Assembly: GCA_030704615.1 (NCBI GenBank) | Contig: CM060731.1 | Coordinates: 12,586,001-12,650,000 of the forward strand | Reading direction: 5' to 3' | Length of the DNA stretch: 64,000 nt | Source: Takakia lepidozioides | Taxonomy: Eukaryota; Streptophyta; Takakiopsida; Takakiales; Takakiaceae | Shown here: positions 23,452 to 35,400 of the stretch, one piece after another | Numbering within the stretch: the stretch's first letter is position 1 | Layout: each line of letters starts with the position of its first letter | Program-made: the position numbers and the translations under genes | The notes under the pieces: generated by a model | What the model saw: only the letters and a program-made list of their open reading frames with translations | What the model was told of the DNA's origin: nothing | The model's database searches: none

Positions 23452-23789
23452 TTTACCCCTCCCCCTCTCAAAAAGCCGTGTCCTCACGGTTTACTATTTG
23501 GGATTATTAAACCTTTGTGAGCGAGCACCCTTCTGACGGTGAGAGTCTCGTGAAGGACTCCGTGTGCGAGCCCGAGTCCTGTCACTGGTTGACGGAGATG
23601 ATTGAGCACTACCTGGAAATGTCAGTCCATCCTTTGGCTGATATCGTGGTAACCAGGCATAGGAGATCCCCGTCGTTTCTTCTCTGCCATCTGAATTGCG
23701 TAGTCCTCTGCCATGTCAAAAGAGTCCGCTGAAGAAACAGTAGTATCAGAGTCTTCGTCGCCCCTCATGTGTTTTAAAGATACCATAGC

Positions 23790-23917
23790 CCACGGACCCC
23801 CTGCACTTACCGCAGTCGGGTAGGCGGTTCAGTGAGCCCAACCTACACCGCATCTTACCTCGGCCCCCCGTAGACTACTATGCCGTCACCCTGACCGCGC
23901 GCGCTCAGGGCTCGTCA
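23790..23917 (-). repeat. Left arm of a 126-128 bp inverted repeat
   Basis: The reverse complement of this stretch matches 25,663-25,788 nearly throughout, from TGACGA-CCCTGAGCGCGCG to GCAGGGGGTCCGTGG, with a handful of mismatches and small indels. On the minus strand it is followed by a frame ending ...EKKRRGSPMPGYHDISQ and then by the polypurine tract near 23,460. Confidence 0.9.
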
Positions 23918-24168
23918 TATGAATGGTGCGTCTGCCGGGAGGTAAGTGAATAGTCAGGACTTCTCCAAATTGTTATGGACGGACTAACAATATGTGTTCT
24001 CGTCCTGATTTGTTTCTATGCAATACTTTACTGTTTATTCATGATCTTACTCCATCAGGTGGAGATTGAGGAACCCCATGCACATGAAGATTAGAAGCTC
24101 TTGCATGAGGGTGTTTGGATCATTGTTCATTGAAATTACTAACGCCATGGCAATCATCAAGCTGCAGC

Positions 24169-24351
24169 ATGGCCACCGATCATATGGAAGCCCATCGTTT
24201 TTACTTGTCTTTTGAGGCACGTGTGGTGGGTCTTTACCGTGTTATTTCTGGCACCCGATCCGGCGAAGTGCAAACCGAAGATGCAATCGTAGTTTGCAGG
24301 TTAATGCGCGGCCGCATACTGGACATCGCCGAAGAGTACCGAGGGTACTAG
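24169..24351 (+). CDS. Unrecognised reading frame in the inverted-arm mosaic (60 aa)
   Basis: ATG-started frame with ordinary protein-like composition (contains FEARVVGLYRVISG and VVCRLMRGRILDIAEEY). It is followed at 24,395-24,418 by a pyrimidine stretch ending in TTTTTCAG that resembles a splice acceptor, so it could be an exon. I recognise no family. Confidence 0.35.
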   Translation: MATDHMEAHRFYLSFEARVVGLYRVISGTRSGEVQTEDAIVVCRLMRGRILDIAEEYRGY

Positions 24352-24654
24352 ATCTCGGCCAAAGTAGGGCCATTGGGGGACAAGGCTCTCACTGCCCCTA
24401 TCTCTTCATTTTTCAGGTTTAATACACGTTGGCCCGGGTGCTGCCAACCTCCCTTCTCAGGGAATCGCAATGTGCAATCCTCGTTAGAGGCCCATCTCGC
24501 CTAGTGAGTGGCGTATTTAGGGTGCTGCCCCTTGTGTCACACCATCGCCGACAAAGGCATCGATTTCCATCGTCATCTTTCCACTATTCGGAGGTCTGGG
24601 GAGGCCACCTCTTTTTTGAGCAAAAAGAGCTTTATTGATCTTCCATTTGACTAG

Positions 24655-25344
24655 ATGTGTTGGCTATTTGGGTGTGGGTTAGAAGATTATTTGGAGGTAG
24701 AGGAACGCCTACCTTACCCGAACACTACTATCACCTACATTTGTCCACCCAGATTTTACAGTAGTCGCAGTGAGAGTGAAGGAGCACTAATCATCGAATT
24801 GATCACCAACGGGCAGTTGGACGTGGCGCCCACCATACACAACATGGATTGAAGGACGTCCTTTAGCGGCTCCCAAAGGAGTCATTGCGGATCCAGAACG
24901 ACCGCCGCCATTTTACTTTGCACAGGAAATTCCCACAAGTTTCATTCCTCTCATTCCATTAAAGGTCAAACAGATTCGCAGCAGATTTTGGCAACATGAG
25001 CCAGAGATTCGACTTATCACAGAAGCTGACATCGAGCGATTAGCTCAACGGAAATCCATCAAGAAGGGGTGGATTAACGAAAGGGTTTGGTGTGAGCAAC
25101 TCTCGGAAGCAAATGCACCGGAGCATTTCTACTGGTGTTGGATGACTGTAGGTACTGCAACGTGCCCCGACCACTTGAAGACTGGGTAATTCACGGGAAA
25201 TTGCACACTGACGTGCCTCCATTGCCAAGGTTCCATGGAAGGTATTTAAATCTGACCTCGTTTATTCTTGACATGGTTGTTCAAGGTAATATAGGTCCTT
25301 TAGTACAGGCTGAGGTAGGAGAATCCTCATTAGCACAACAGTGA
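24655..25344 (+). pseudogene. Unrecognised protein frame, shifted at least twice
   Basis: A frame from the ATG at 24,655 (CWLFGCGLEDYLEVEERL, ending IHNMD at 24,852) is followed by an open frame in another phase (24,855-25,186; PERPPPFYFAQEIP, IRLITEADIERLAQRKSIKK). From about 25,130 the first phase resumes (DDCRYCNVPRPLEDWVIHGK, LPRFHGRYLNL) to a stop at 25,344. Composition looks like real protein throughout. I recognise no domain. Frameshifts or short introns would explain the breaks. The stop lies four bases before the next ATG. Confidence 0.4.
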
Positions 25345-25348
25345 GTGT

Positions 25349-25675
25349 ATGTCTAGCTCAGGATCAAGAGCCACACTCCCAAGCTTGGATAGCATATCCT
25401 TTAATACTAGGTTGCAAAGGAGACTGGCTCGAGAAGCCGTCAGAGATCAACTGTTAGGGAAACGCCCAGCATTGAGTCCACAATCAAACTCAGAAACTAG
25501 AAGTTTGGGTAGGATAGAGTGGGAAGGAGAGAACACTGACAGCTCTTTAGAGATCGAGTGTTCACGAGTGGTTTCCCCTGTATCTAGTCCCCCTTATACA
25601 CCACCGGCCAGGTCAAGGAGCCCTTTGTTAGTGTCAGTTATGACACATGTTCCAGGACCTCCTGACGATCCCTGA
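25349..25675 (+). CDS. Unrecognised Ser/Pro/Arg-rich protein (108 aa)
   Basis: Complete ATG-to-stop frame. It starts MSSSGSRATLPSLDSISF, has a basic segment (RLQRRLAREAVRDQLLGKR) and a Ser/Pro-rich C-terminus (SSPPYTPPARSRSP) ending DDP. The ATG follows the previous frame's stop almost directly, giving a compact, virus-like or retroelement-like spacing. The stop codon lies within the right inverted arm. The left arm's minus strand also ends a frame there (DEP then stop), so both arms preserve the same C-terminal end. Confidence 0.45.
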   Translation: MSSSGSRATLPSLDSISFNTRLQRRLAREAVRDQLLGKRPALSPQSNSETRSLGRIEWEGENTDSSLEIECSRVVSPVSSPPYTPPARSRSPLLVSVMTHVPGPPDDP

Positions 25676-25788
25676 GCGCGCGGTCAGGGTGACGACATAG
25701 TAGTCTAGGGGGGGCCGAGGTAAGTTGCGGTGTAGGTTAGGCTCACTGAATCGCCTACCCGACTGCGGTTAGTGCAGGGGGTCCGTGG
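25663..25788 (+). repeat. Right arm of a 126-128 bp inverted repeat
   Basis: Inverted partner of 23,790-23,917. Just beyond it a short frame contains GKEKSRTPLHR, weakly like the EKKRRGSPMPG found beyond the left arm. The homology may therefore extend past the DNA-level match. Copia integrase sequence begins about 100 bases later. Confidence 0.9.
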
Positions 25789-25888
25789 TCGTACATGGTG
25801 GCTATGATCACTATCTAAGTCCTACCGGCAAAGAGAAATCACGTACTCCTCTTCACAGGGTGAGTTTGCGTTTCTAAGTCCTACGATA

Positions 25889-28110
25889 TCCTACCATCTA
25901 CTCAATTCGGAACCGAGTGATCACCAAGGCATCTCCAACCAAGACTCCTGAAGAGATTTGGTCTGGTAAGAAGCAAAGTGTTGATCATTTTAGGGTTTTT
26001 GGATGTAAAGCTTACGCTCATGTTCCAAAAGAAAAAAGAACCAAATTGGAGCCTAAGAGCGTGAAGTGCATTTTTGTGGGCTATAGTGAAGAAGCGAAGG
26101 GATACAAAATGTTTAATCCAAGCACGAGGAAGGTGTTCCTTAGTAGGGATGTGGTATTTGATGAATTCAATACAATACAAGGACATGAGCTGAAATCTCA
26201 TGGTGACACAAAATTGTGGAATCTTTGGGATTTATTTCCACACGATGAAGAGAGATTGCAAGAAGTAAATGTGCAGATTGATCTTGACGACAAAGAGTCG
26301 ACATGTGATAGCATTGCAGATCGTGATGATTTGAGAACAACAATCGAGGAAGATTCATATAAAGAGGTTGAAGCAGTAGCCTCTCCATCTGGACGATCAC
26401 CTTGAGTAGGAGCAAATGAATACCTCAGTTGCCTGGACAATATCAAGGTAAGAACTCAAAAGCCTTCACTAAAAGTCCGAGAAACCCTAGGTCATCCGAT
26501 GAGTTTCTCAGCAATTACCGTACCTGGAAATGTTGACGAAGCATTGGAAAGTGATGCTACCAGATGGACAACGGCTATGCAAGCAGAAGATGACTCTCTC
26601 ATGAAGAATGGAACTTGGATACTTGCTGATCTCCCGGCAGGTAGGAAGGCAATAGGCTGCAAGTGGGTCTTTGCTATCAAGTACAAAGATAATGGGACGG
26701 TCGATAGACTAAAGGCCAGATTGACAGCCAAGGGATATTCACAACGGGAGGGAGTGGATTACTTTGATACTTTCTCACCGGTTGTGAAAATGGCGTCAGT
26801 AAGAACGTTGCTGGTTCTTGCAGCAAAACAAGATCTGGAGATACACCAAATGGACGTTAAAACAACATTCCTAAATGGTGATTTGAAAAAAGAGATTTAC
26901 ATGCAATAGCCCGAAGGTTTCGTTATTGAGGGAGCCGAAGGAAAAGTATGCAGGCTCAAGAAATCTCTGTATGGATTGAAGCAATCCTCACGAGCTTGGT
27001 ACCAACGAATCGATCGGTATTTGTTGGCTCAAGGGTTTCGGAGTGAAAAAGCGGATTCAAACGTTTATGTGAAGCGAGCAGCAAAGTTGTTCGTCATCCT
27101 TGCTTTGTACGTTGACGATGCAATACTGATAAACAACAATCTAACCTTTCTTAATGAGGTGAAGAAGGAGCTCGCTGAGAATTTGAGATGGTAGATTATG
27201 GGGATATTAGCTACTGTCTTGGAATCCACATCATCCGAAACATGGAGAAAAGGACAATCCATATCAATCAGAAACGCTACTTGGAGAATGTGTTGCATGA
27301 ATTCAAGATGGAGGATTGTAAACCTATAGGCATACCCATGGAAGCAAACTCGAAGTTGTCCATTGATACGTGTCCAACTTCAGCAAAAGAGCAGGAGCAG
27401 ATAAAGAGAATACCATATCGAAAGGCCATAGGTTGCCTTATGTATGTAGCTATTCTCACAAGACCTGATCTTGCCTTTGCTGTAGGTCTGTTTAGTCGCT
27501 TTATGGAAAATCCAAGTTACTTCCATTGGGCTGCGGTCAAGTGTGTGTTCAGGTATATCAAACGCACTATTGACTTTGGTATTACATTAGGCACAGATGA
27601 GACATGTAGCAAATCTGGGATTTTGTAAGGATATTGCGATTCGGACTATGCAGGGGATATGGATGCAAGGAAGTCCGCATTCGGTTACTGTTTTACCTTG
27701 AATGGCGGGGTTATTTCCTGGCACAGCAAGAAACAAACAGCCACGGCCCTATCAAGGACAGATGCTGAGTACATGGCTGCCACAGAAGCTGCCAAGGAGG
27801 CCATTTGGTTGAGGAGATTACTCCATGACATTGGAATAAAACAAATTGATCCTCTCAACCTCAAACGTGACAATAAGAGTTGCATTGCACTGGAGCCCTA
27901 AGTTTCCCAAGTTTCACGGAAGATCCAAGCACATAGCAACTCAGTTTCACTTCGTTCGAGAGAAAGTGGAGGAGGAAGAAATTATGTTGGAATACTGTCC
28001 AACTAAATTGCAGGCTGCAGATATTTTTACCAAGCCGCTGCCAAGGGCAAGCTTTGAATTTCACAGGGAAAAGCTACAAATAAGGCCTCTAAGTCGGGTT
28101 GAAAACTGAG
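25889..28110 (+). mobile_element. Degenerate Ty1/Copia element: integrase C-terminus, reverse transcriptase, RNase H
   Basis: Order integrase then RT then RNase H identifies Copia. Integrase end: TPEEIWSGKKQSVDHFRVFG, KCIFVGYSEEAKGYK (25,917-26,405). RT: GCKWVFAIKYKDNGTVDRLK, the YVDD catalytic motif in ALYVDDAIL near 27,108, GIHIIRNMEKRTIHINQK (26,499-27,628). RNase H: YMAATEAAKEAIWLRRLLHD, and ADIFTKPLP near 28,030. It has an in-frame TAG at 26,907-26,909, a stop near 27,194, a break near 27,628 and another at 27,900, so it is inactive. Gag, protease and the N-terminal part of integrase are missing. The left end abuts the inverted-arm mosaic. Confidence 0.92.
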
Positions 28111-28116
28111 CACAAG

Positions 28117-28443
28117 TGTTAGAATGTGCATTTATTCTACCCTCTGACAACTCTCCCATATTTGTAGGATTAGATCAGGTCTTGTTACCTATCTACGACA
28201 GTGCTTAATTGCACATTGACGGTGATCCTTATCTCTTACTATGAATAGCGACTAGAAGCTCAGCCTCTCCACAGAACTCTCATTGTATATAACCTGTTCA
28301 TGCTTTCCGTTATCAACATTTTTTGCACTCTTGAGCATACTGTTCTTTAGTATGTTGTCTTCTTCTCACCGCCTGGTCATGTGTCTGAATCTATTGTTGC
28401 TGTGAGTGTCTACAGTAGCTTTAGATGTTTATGTTTTCCAACA
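28117..28443 (+). repeat. Copia 3' LTR
   Basis: Starts TGTTAGAATG immediately after the RNase H frame and ends TTTTCCAACA, giving the TG...CA ends expected for a Copia LTR, 327 bases long. A TATATAAC box lies near 28,285. The 5' LTR was not found, so age cannot be estimated. Confidence 0.75.
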
Positions 28444-29618
28444 GACCACATATTCTCCTTTGATTTCAACATGATGCATGTTTTTATATATATATATATA
28501 TAAGGGAAACACCTGGGAGCGACAGCTCACAAATCAACCCCTTGATTGCTGCCAATAAGGATGAGAATTGTTATGTTTTGTTTAAATAGGGGAGGAATCG
28601 GTAAGTTAACTGAAACTAATTTAACTAATTCTGGACTTTTGTTTGGTCCAGAAATAATATGAGAAATATGAATAAATATAATTTATAATATAAATAAAGA
28701 GATATATTTATTTATTTGGCTATTTTATGTACAATATAACCACGAACAATAATGTACCACACAGTTTTTGGAGAAAATATAAGTATGTATTGTGGTTCTA
28801 GAACAATATCCACAGCCAAGTTGACGTGGAGTCATGAAGAAATGGGAGGATGCAATGAATTAAACCATGATATGAGGTTAGATATGCAAAATGTTTTGCA
28901 TCAAGTAGTTACGAACATGGATGACATACAAAACCAAACATAGAACTGATTTCATGGCATCATGACATAAAAAAATGAGTCTGCGGAGACATTGATGATA
29001 AACAATTATATTTTATTAGGGATTGTAACTTTGGCGATGGACTAAGTCAAAATGTAACGTCAATTGTGCATCCGTTCACATTGCACAAAATGTTATCCAT
29101 CGGGTCCAAGCCATACAACGGCTTACACTAACTCATTAATATTACAGAGCCTCCTCCCAAACGGCTCACAGTCAAGGCATGTGTTCGAAGACGCCTCCGG
29201 TTAGCACAACCACTTGCAATGGTCTCCGCACTAGAGGAAATGGAAATATTTTTAGGTAACTCAAACCTAGTAACATTATCATCGGAATTGTTACTTGCAA
29301 CTCTCTTGATGATCTGGACGCCCTCGAAGCCTCTCGGGACGCCCACCATTCTTGCCAATCACGAAGCTCTTCTTCTTCTTTTCGAATTTGATCCTTGAAT
29401 GTGATTGGGAAAAACAATTTATATGGGAAATGTCAGGCCAAATCAAGAAGATTTGTAGAATGAGAACATATTTGCAAGGTGCAACTCCAAGTGTAAGACA
29501 CTTTGAAGATCAAATTCTCAATAAACAAGAGACAATGGGATAAGTACATACCAAGGTGATCTGGTTCTTTTTGTTGTGGGATCCAAACACGAAGATCCAT
29601 ATATCTTCCATACCAAGC
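28444..29618. other. AT-rich spacer with a TA microsatellite
   Basis: Contains a short TA run at 28,486-28,502 and AT-rich sequence around 28,660-28,740. Minus-strand frames at 29,128-29,417 are open (for example KEEEELRDWQEWW) but show no recognisable domain. They may be the eroded 3' part of the FCP1-like gene upstream on that strand. Confidence 0.4.
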
Positions 29619-30276
29619 CTAGTAGGCGTGGTCACGACTGATAGGTTTATGAGAACACTTGGTGGGATTCTCGCTGATGTAATCGATGACTATTGAAACT
29701 CTTGCCATCTTTGATATATATGGCCACACTGCCTTTGTCAGATCATCTTGGTCACACAAGCCCTTTGGTGATGGCTTGAATGGAAAAGGGAAGAATTTTG
29801 TATTCGGTGGGTTTCGGAGGCCCTTTGATGGCTTATCATCGACAATGAATATTTGTCTTTGCATTGCAAACGGTCGACCAGGGTACCTGGCAAGAACACT
29901 GCGAATATCCTTAACGAGATATTTCATCCCAAACATGATGTAAGCGGTAGTATCCTTGCAAACCTCAGCTGACCAGATGAAGCAGAACTTCTTCGCAATT
30001 TTCGTCGGAATGAAGCACTCCAACATCCTACAAAGAACACCTCTTTCAACACACGACCAAATCGCGACGTGAAAATGCGTCTGCCGTCAACGCAAGGTTA
30101 AGAAACTCCAAGATTCCGGGCCGGGGTACCATAAAAAGTCTGTCGGGAACTTGAGCTGTAACTTTCCTGAAACGAAATCTCTCTTTAAACAATTCACCGT
30201 CGGTTGGGGGTGGCCGGTAACAGAGGAGTTCGTTGACACTCAATATTAACAACATCCGTTTTCTCTTCCCCGATGT
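29619..30276 (-). pseudogene. FCP1/NLI-interacting-factor-like HAD phosphatase domain, frameshifted
   Basis: Minus-strand HAD-type phosphatase domain of the plant FCP1-like group. The N-terminal piece (30,255 down) has RPGILEFLNLAL. After one surplus T in a TTTT run near 30,073 the frame continues as HVAIWSCVERG, then KDIRSVLARY, FIVDDKPSKGLRNPPNTKFF and ISENPTK. This order (first motif, VPRPG, IWS, DDKP-K-L-NPP) matches the family. The first catalytic motif, normally DxD or DxN, reads LILSVNELL, so the nucleophile Asp is Ser. With the frameshift this argues for a dead gene. It is AT-rich like its surroundings. The N-terminus beyond the domain is not defined. Confidence 0.7.
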
Positions 30277-30299
30277 GACAGATGAAGGTTGATGGACGA

Positions 30300-33200
30300 A
30301 GCCATCCTAAGGAATGTCATGACAATCACTTTACAGTTTATCTTGTAAAAAATCACACGACCCAGAAAATATTAAGTCTTTACCAAGTTAACTATAACAT
30401 CCATGTTGGCCGAAATATATGTGTGGCGGGAATGACTTTTTTCCCGAGGGGAGACGATATATCAAAGGGGAGAACACGAAAAGAGGAACGTTGGCTGTCA
30501 AGTGGAGGTTCATGAAAATCTAACATCGATCAAAACGGGAGAAACGATTTACAGTTAACTGAAATAAAAATGGAGAGATTACAGAAAAAAAATAACCTCA
30601 GTAATTAATGTAGGTTTATGTAGGTTTTAAAAAAAAAAGTTTATAGTTTGTAGTCGGCAATAATATTAATTTACTTTTTTTGTATTCAAACTTTATTTGA
30701 ATTTAGATATTTAGATATGAAAAATTATCAATGATATTATGGAGTATCTATTGAGAAATATAACTAAAAAATCCATTAATAATTCCCGATAAACTATAAA
30801 ATATAAAAAATACAATTTATCAATCTTAATCTTAGTTGACATAAAACAATCATGGAATATGGTATGTAACTTGATGGAACATCTAAATGGACCTATGATC
30901 TCAGAGAAACTTGAGGTTGTGGAAAGTGGAAAAACCGTGGATAGTAATGTATCAATCCATAGTAGTGCGTTGGTGAACAATGAGACATGTTTGGATCGAC
31001 TCCAAAACAAAAACAAACACATTTTTGTGTTGAAAATACCTATTAATGTAATCATCACAAGAAAGACAGAAAGAAAAATCCAAACTTAGGCTTAACATTG
31101 AATATTATCACACTGACATAAATATATAACATGTTATAATAAGCATTAATTAATAATTAATAATTATATGTAATAAATATTTGATGAATGATTTACCAAG
31201 GAGGTGCATTTAGGGTAGGGGGGAAGTTCTAACATGGCCTTACTCTTTTTGACATTGATGCGCAGTCTCCTCTTCAGGGAGGAGCCAATAGAACAATTAA
31301 ACTACCCCAACCAATATCATGCTGATGTGTCATAATAATAAATCAACAATTAGGTCTTCAAATCATTTTTAATATAATCTCTTCTATCTTTCTCTCTATT
31401 TGAGAACTTATGTGAAATAACACATTAGTGATCTATACAAGAATATTTATGACACCTGACAACTAAAAAACGAGCTATGTGAGGTCTGCTCAAGATGTCA
31501 CTGTAGTACAAAGATTTGAAATGCCGAATAATTCTACAAGATTAATGTGTAGTTACAATTCAGGGGATGAGATGTACAACATACTTGATTGGTGATTATG
31601 CTTACCCAGTTCAAACATAGTTTATGAAAACTATAAGCCATAAAATCCTAAGGAAATAGACAATTTGCATTTCGATTCAAGCATGAACAATAGGAGAGTT
31701 ATGATTAAGAATGCATTCTCTGATAAATCATTGACACATTTTGAAATGTTTAAATTCTAGGGTTGATTCTAAGCAAAAGCGGCAACAATCGCTTGCACAA
31801 TTATTGTCGGGTCATGTCTGAGCTTAGGAACGATGAAATTAAAGACAATTTGGCAGGATTTGATGGAATAAGATTGTCAACCATAAGACAAGGTAAAGCT
31901 GCAAAAAAAGATGAGAGATTGAGAGACATTGATTGGCAATCCATGTGAATAGAATAAATTGCATAGTTTGACATGCACACATGCAATGGCTTCAGATTTT
32001 TTGACATAGTTTTTTTTTCATTTACTTCAATTGATGTAAAACAACAAAAATAGAGTTATGAAATCATTCTAGTTTTTCAAGACCTTGTTGTACATTTATA
32101 CAACATTAGTTCATAAGAATGCCATTGGGTCAAATTAGTATCACCTGCAGAACTCGAATTCCCCCAGTTTCCCCATGTCCGGATCTAATGCTGGGTAAAG
32201 AGACTCTCTCAAATATGAAGAGGGCATTTGAAGGGTTCCTGGCTTTTGGAGTCACGGGCTGCTCAACACTGTCCCAACCCCGCGGTACCATAACCCTTGG
32301 AATGTGACAAGACACAAGAGCATGTATAACCTTTGGAGCCAATCCTTAATAAGCTTGTCCACAATGTCATAACAATGCTTCTAATAATAATGGGGTGCAT
32401 TGAAAAACCCTGCATTAAGTTTGTCTGTAATGTTTTTCCAACATTTTGTTCTCAAAGGGTCACGCCCATGATCATAGTACATTTCCTCCCAAAGATCTAG
32501 CAACTAGAACACTGTATCATTTGTCCAAACGCGTGTAACTTTTTTTTTTTCTAATCTGAAGTTGTGGCATTCTGATACCACACTAATCGAGACTTTTCAT
32601 CCCTGGCAGGGTAGTGAATCTCAAAAAAGTAAAAGCTAGTCAATGGGCGTCTAGAAGATGTGCGCATTCGTTCTCCTCTTGTTGTTTTAATTTAGAGTAG
32701 CTTCAGCGTTGCAATGGCCGACGTTGAGGCCGCCTAATGCAACAATTGGTCCAGGTTGAGCAGAGGATGTGCCATGAGATCCAGCGGCACATCCAAGTGC
32801 AAAACAAGATGAAACAAGAGATCCAAGATCTCCAGGAGAGGAGCAAACGCGCAGAAGGACTGTTTTGAAGTGGAACAATAATGAACTCGCATATGCTTCA
32901 TCAGATGTAGGTTTACAGTAGGGAGGACGCCCTGCTTTGGACGCCTCCCCTCCCAATACTCCTCTGCGGCGAACTCCTCAAGGAGAAAATGTTGGAAGGA
33001 ATTTTAGAGATGAATTACCCCCTTCCATTTTTTACCGTGATCACATTGGAGACCCAAAGAGTCATGGATATGGCTATCATCACTCCATCGGCTCCACCCA
33101 CAACTCCCAACGTTGAAACTCATATATTCCCTTGAGCCGACGTCCCAAAGAGGTCAATAAATCGAGCACTATCTCTAGCCCCCTTATTACTCGCCTCCAC

Positions 33201-35400
33201 GACCATGGAGAGTTTGGCGATTGCGCTAGACGCCCCTATCATTGAAGATACTCGCTCAATTGACTAGTTACTCCAGCTTGGTGTCCCACAAGAAAAATGT
33301 TGGGAGAATGTTACAAGTCCCAAAGCTTTCCGCACATTCCTTAGTTGTTGTACCCTTCACGTGGGCCAGATGACAAGCTAGGGCAATTTCTTCACTTGAC
33401 TCAAACTCCCAAAACTACCGAACCTCACACTGTCATTGGTCTTTCGGATGGCTACCATATCTAATTCGTTTTGAGAAAGGTCTCAAAATGGCTTGCAAGG
33501 ATGTCTTGGCAATGACAAAGTCATAATCTGCCAACATGAACATCCTGTTGGGCACATTGGTCCAGAATATGGATAATTCATATCAATCGTTCTCCTATTG
33601 GTGTCTCAATATACTTGTTAAATAGGCACTTAGACGTGGTAAGAATAACACATATAATGTCAATATATTTGTGTATGGTTGATATACAATCGATCTTCAA
33701 TTATGGTTGAAAAAATACAATGGGCAAATTAATAGATATCAAGTGCTACAATATTTCGGATATGTAGTTGTGGTCTCACAAAATGTATTCAAACTTCACA
33801 AAGGACATAAGCTCATCAACCAAATTATTGAACTTTCTTCTCTTTGACTTCATGTGTTATATTCCAAACTTATGCGTTTAAGAAACTCCTAGTGTGTATA
33901 CTGATTGGGCTCCTTCAACCACGTGCGTGCAAATAGTCTCTTTTTCCTATATATTGCCCACAATGGCAAGTATTGATATCCCAACGATTATTTCCTTTTT
34001 TCCCAAAACAAGTCTCTCGTTTGATTTGACCATCAAACAATTCCCCAAGGTCACATACATGAGCATCCACATCAAAATGATCTTTCCAATAAAAAGCCTG
34101 CCCATTGTTTTTTTAAAGGAACCTCATTTATGCTATGCTACAAGATTTTTTGGTGTTTGAATATTTGTGACTTTGGAAAGAGTGACAAAGAAGAATATAT
34201 TTTCTTAGGAGCTGATATATGCTTTAACCCCTAAACGCCCACAAGGCCCAAAATGGGCCGAATTGGTTGTTTAAGGATATTAACTTTGGCAGATGTAGGT
34301 TGAATACCCCAAAATTTGGTGCGTGCACAGGGTATCCACCTGTAAGATTGGCTAGATTCTTTAATGCTAAAAAACACTAATTTCTCAAAAGGATCCTTCA
34401 CATGACAATTCCACATCCCCATCTTTTGACCAAGTGCCAAATGGCATAATTTCTTCCAAATTCTGAGATCTTGGGCTTGTTAGACAAGAATGTCGCACTG
34501 TGTTAAGTTGCCTCGAGCATGCCCAACAGATTTCAACCCAACATCCAAAATCTACAAAATCCTGTCATTTTCTAGTTTATTTTTCAAAAATTGCCAAAAT
34601 AGGGCCCATATTCAACGGTGGGGTTTTTGCAGGTCTTCTCTGATTGGTCTCAAATTTGGACCGGGCGTGACCAGTTCTTTATGGATCCTCCGCCCCCGGG
34701 TCCCACCGGGCCGGCTGATCAGCCCTGCCCGCATCCGCATAAATGACAACAAACAGCTTTTCCCGTCATGTTACATCTAGATGAAAACCTCTGACAAGAT
34801 GAATGTAGGTGAGCATGGATGAAAATATGGGTACATTTATGAAGCTTATCTGCAACAAGACATCTCGATTGGGTGAATCATTTGGCGACTGAGATCCTTA
34901 TCTGAAACTTGATTTTCCATTGGCACACGTGGACTGTCTTGGTACGATCGGGATCTCCAATCGAGTACCCATGGACGGAACTTGTGGACAGAACTACGTA
35001 CCAACATTCATCCACTGGACCGACTGTGGAAGATTCCGGCGAATTCTACCAGAATTAGGGCAGGTCGGCGAGAAATCCTTCAAGAAGGAGCCTTCGAGGG
35101 TTTTCTTAATTGTTTCTGTGTGAAGAACAGAGTTAGAGGTAAAGCACGCTGAAACACTTTGACTGTAAGACGAGATTGTAGGTAAAGCACGCTGGAACAC
35201 TTTAACTGTAAGACGAGAGAAAGGAGATTCTACTGCAGAGAGACGAGAGAGAGAGGAGAGATGAACTGAAGGCTCCGATTGATTGCAGAACATGAGCAGT
35301 TTTGCTTTGGGGGGCCTGGAGAGCAATGGTTGAGAGGATTTGGTAAGAAGGAGCTTGAAATGATTGCATCATCGGTATGAAGAGTTACCCTGGATTGAAA
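30300..35400. other. AT-rich intergenic stretch, no intact gene
   Basis: About 5 kb with clearly higher A+T than the flanking gene regions, especially 30,550-31,200 and 31,330-32,100. Frames are short. One plus-strand coiled segment near 32,735-32,865 (VEQRMCHEIQRHIQVQNKMK) could be a fragment of a retroelement gag, but this is weak. No named element was recognised. Confidence 0.45.
35132..35222 (+). repeat. 43-bp tandem duplication
   Basis: GGTAAAGCACGCTG-AACACTTT-ACTGTAAGACGAGA occurs twice in direct succession with only two or three differences. It lies about 0.3 kb upstream of a possible first LPAAT exon. A GA run follows at 35,428-35,441. Confidence 0.85.

Noticed and set aside
23724-23740. 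A Copia primer-binding site (TAGTATCAGAG resembles TGGTATCAGAG)
   Set aside because: It is not next to an LTR end in the right orientation, and the Copia body starts 2 kb away beyond the inverted arms.
24100-25680. A plant virus gene set (for example a pararetrovirus or rhabdovirus)
   Set aside because: The compact frames are suggestive, but I recognise no viral domain, so naming a virus would be a guess.
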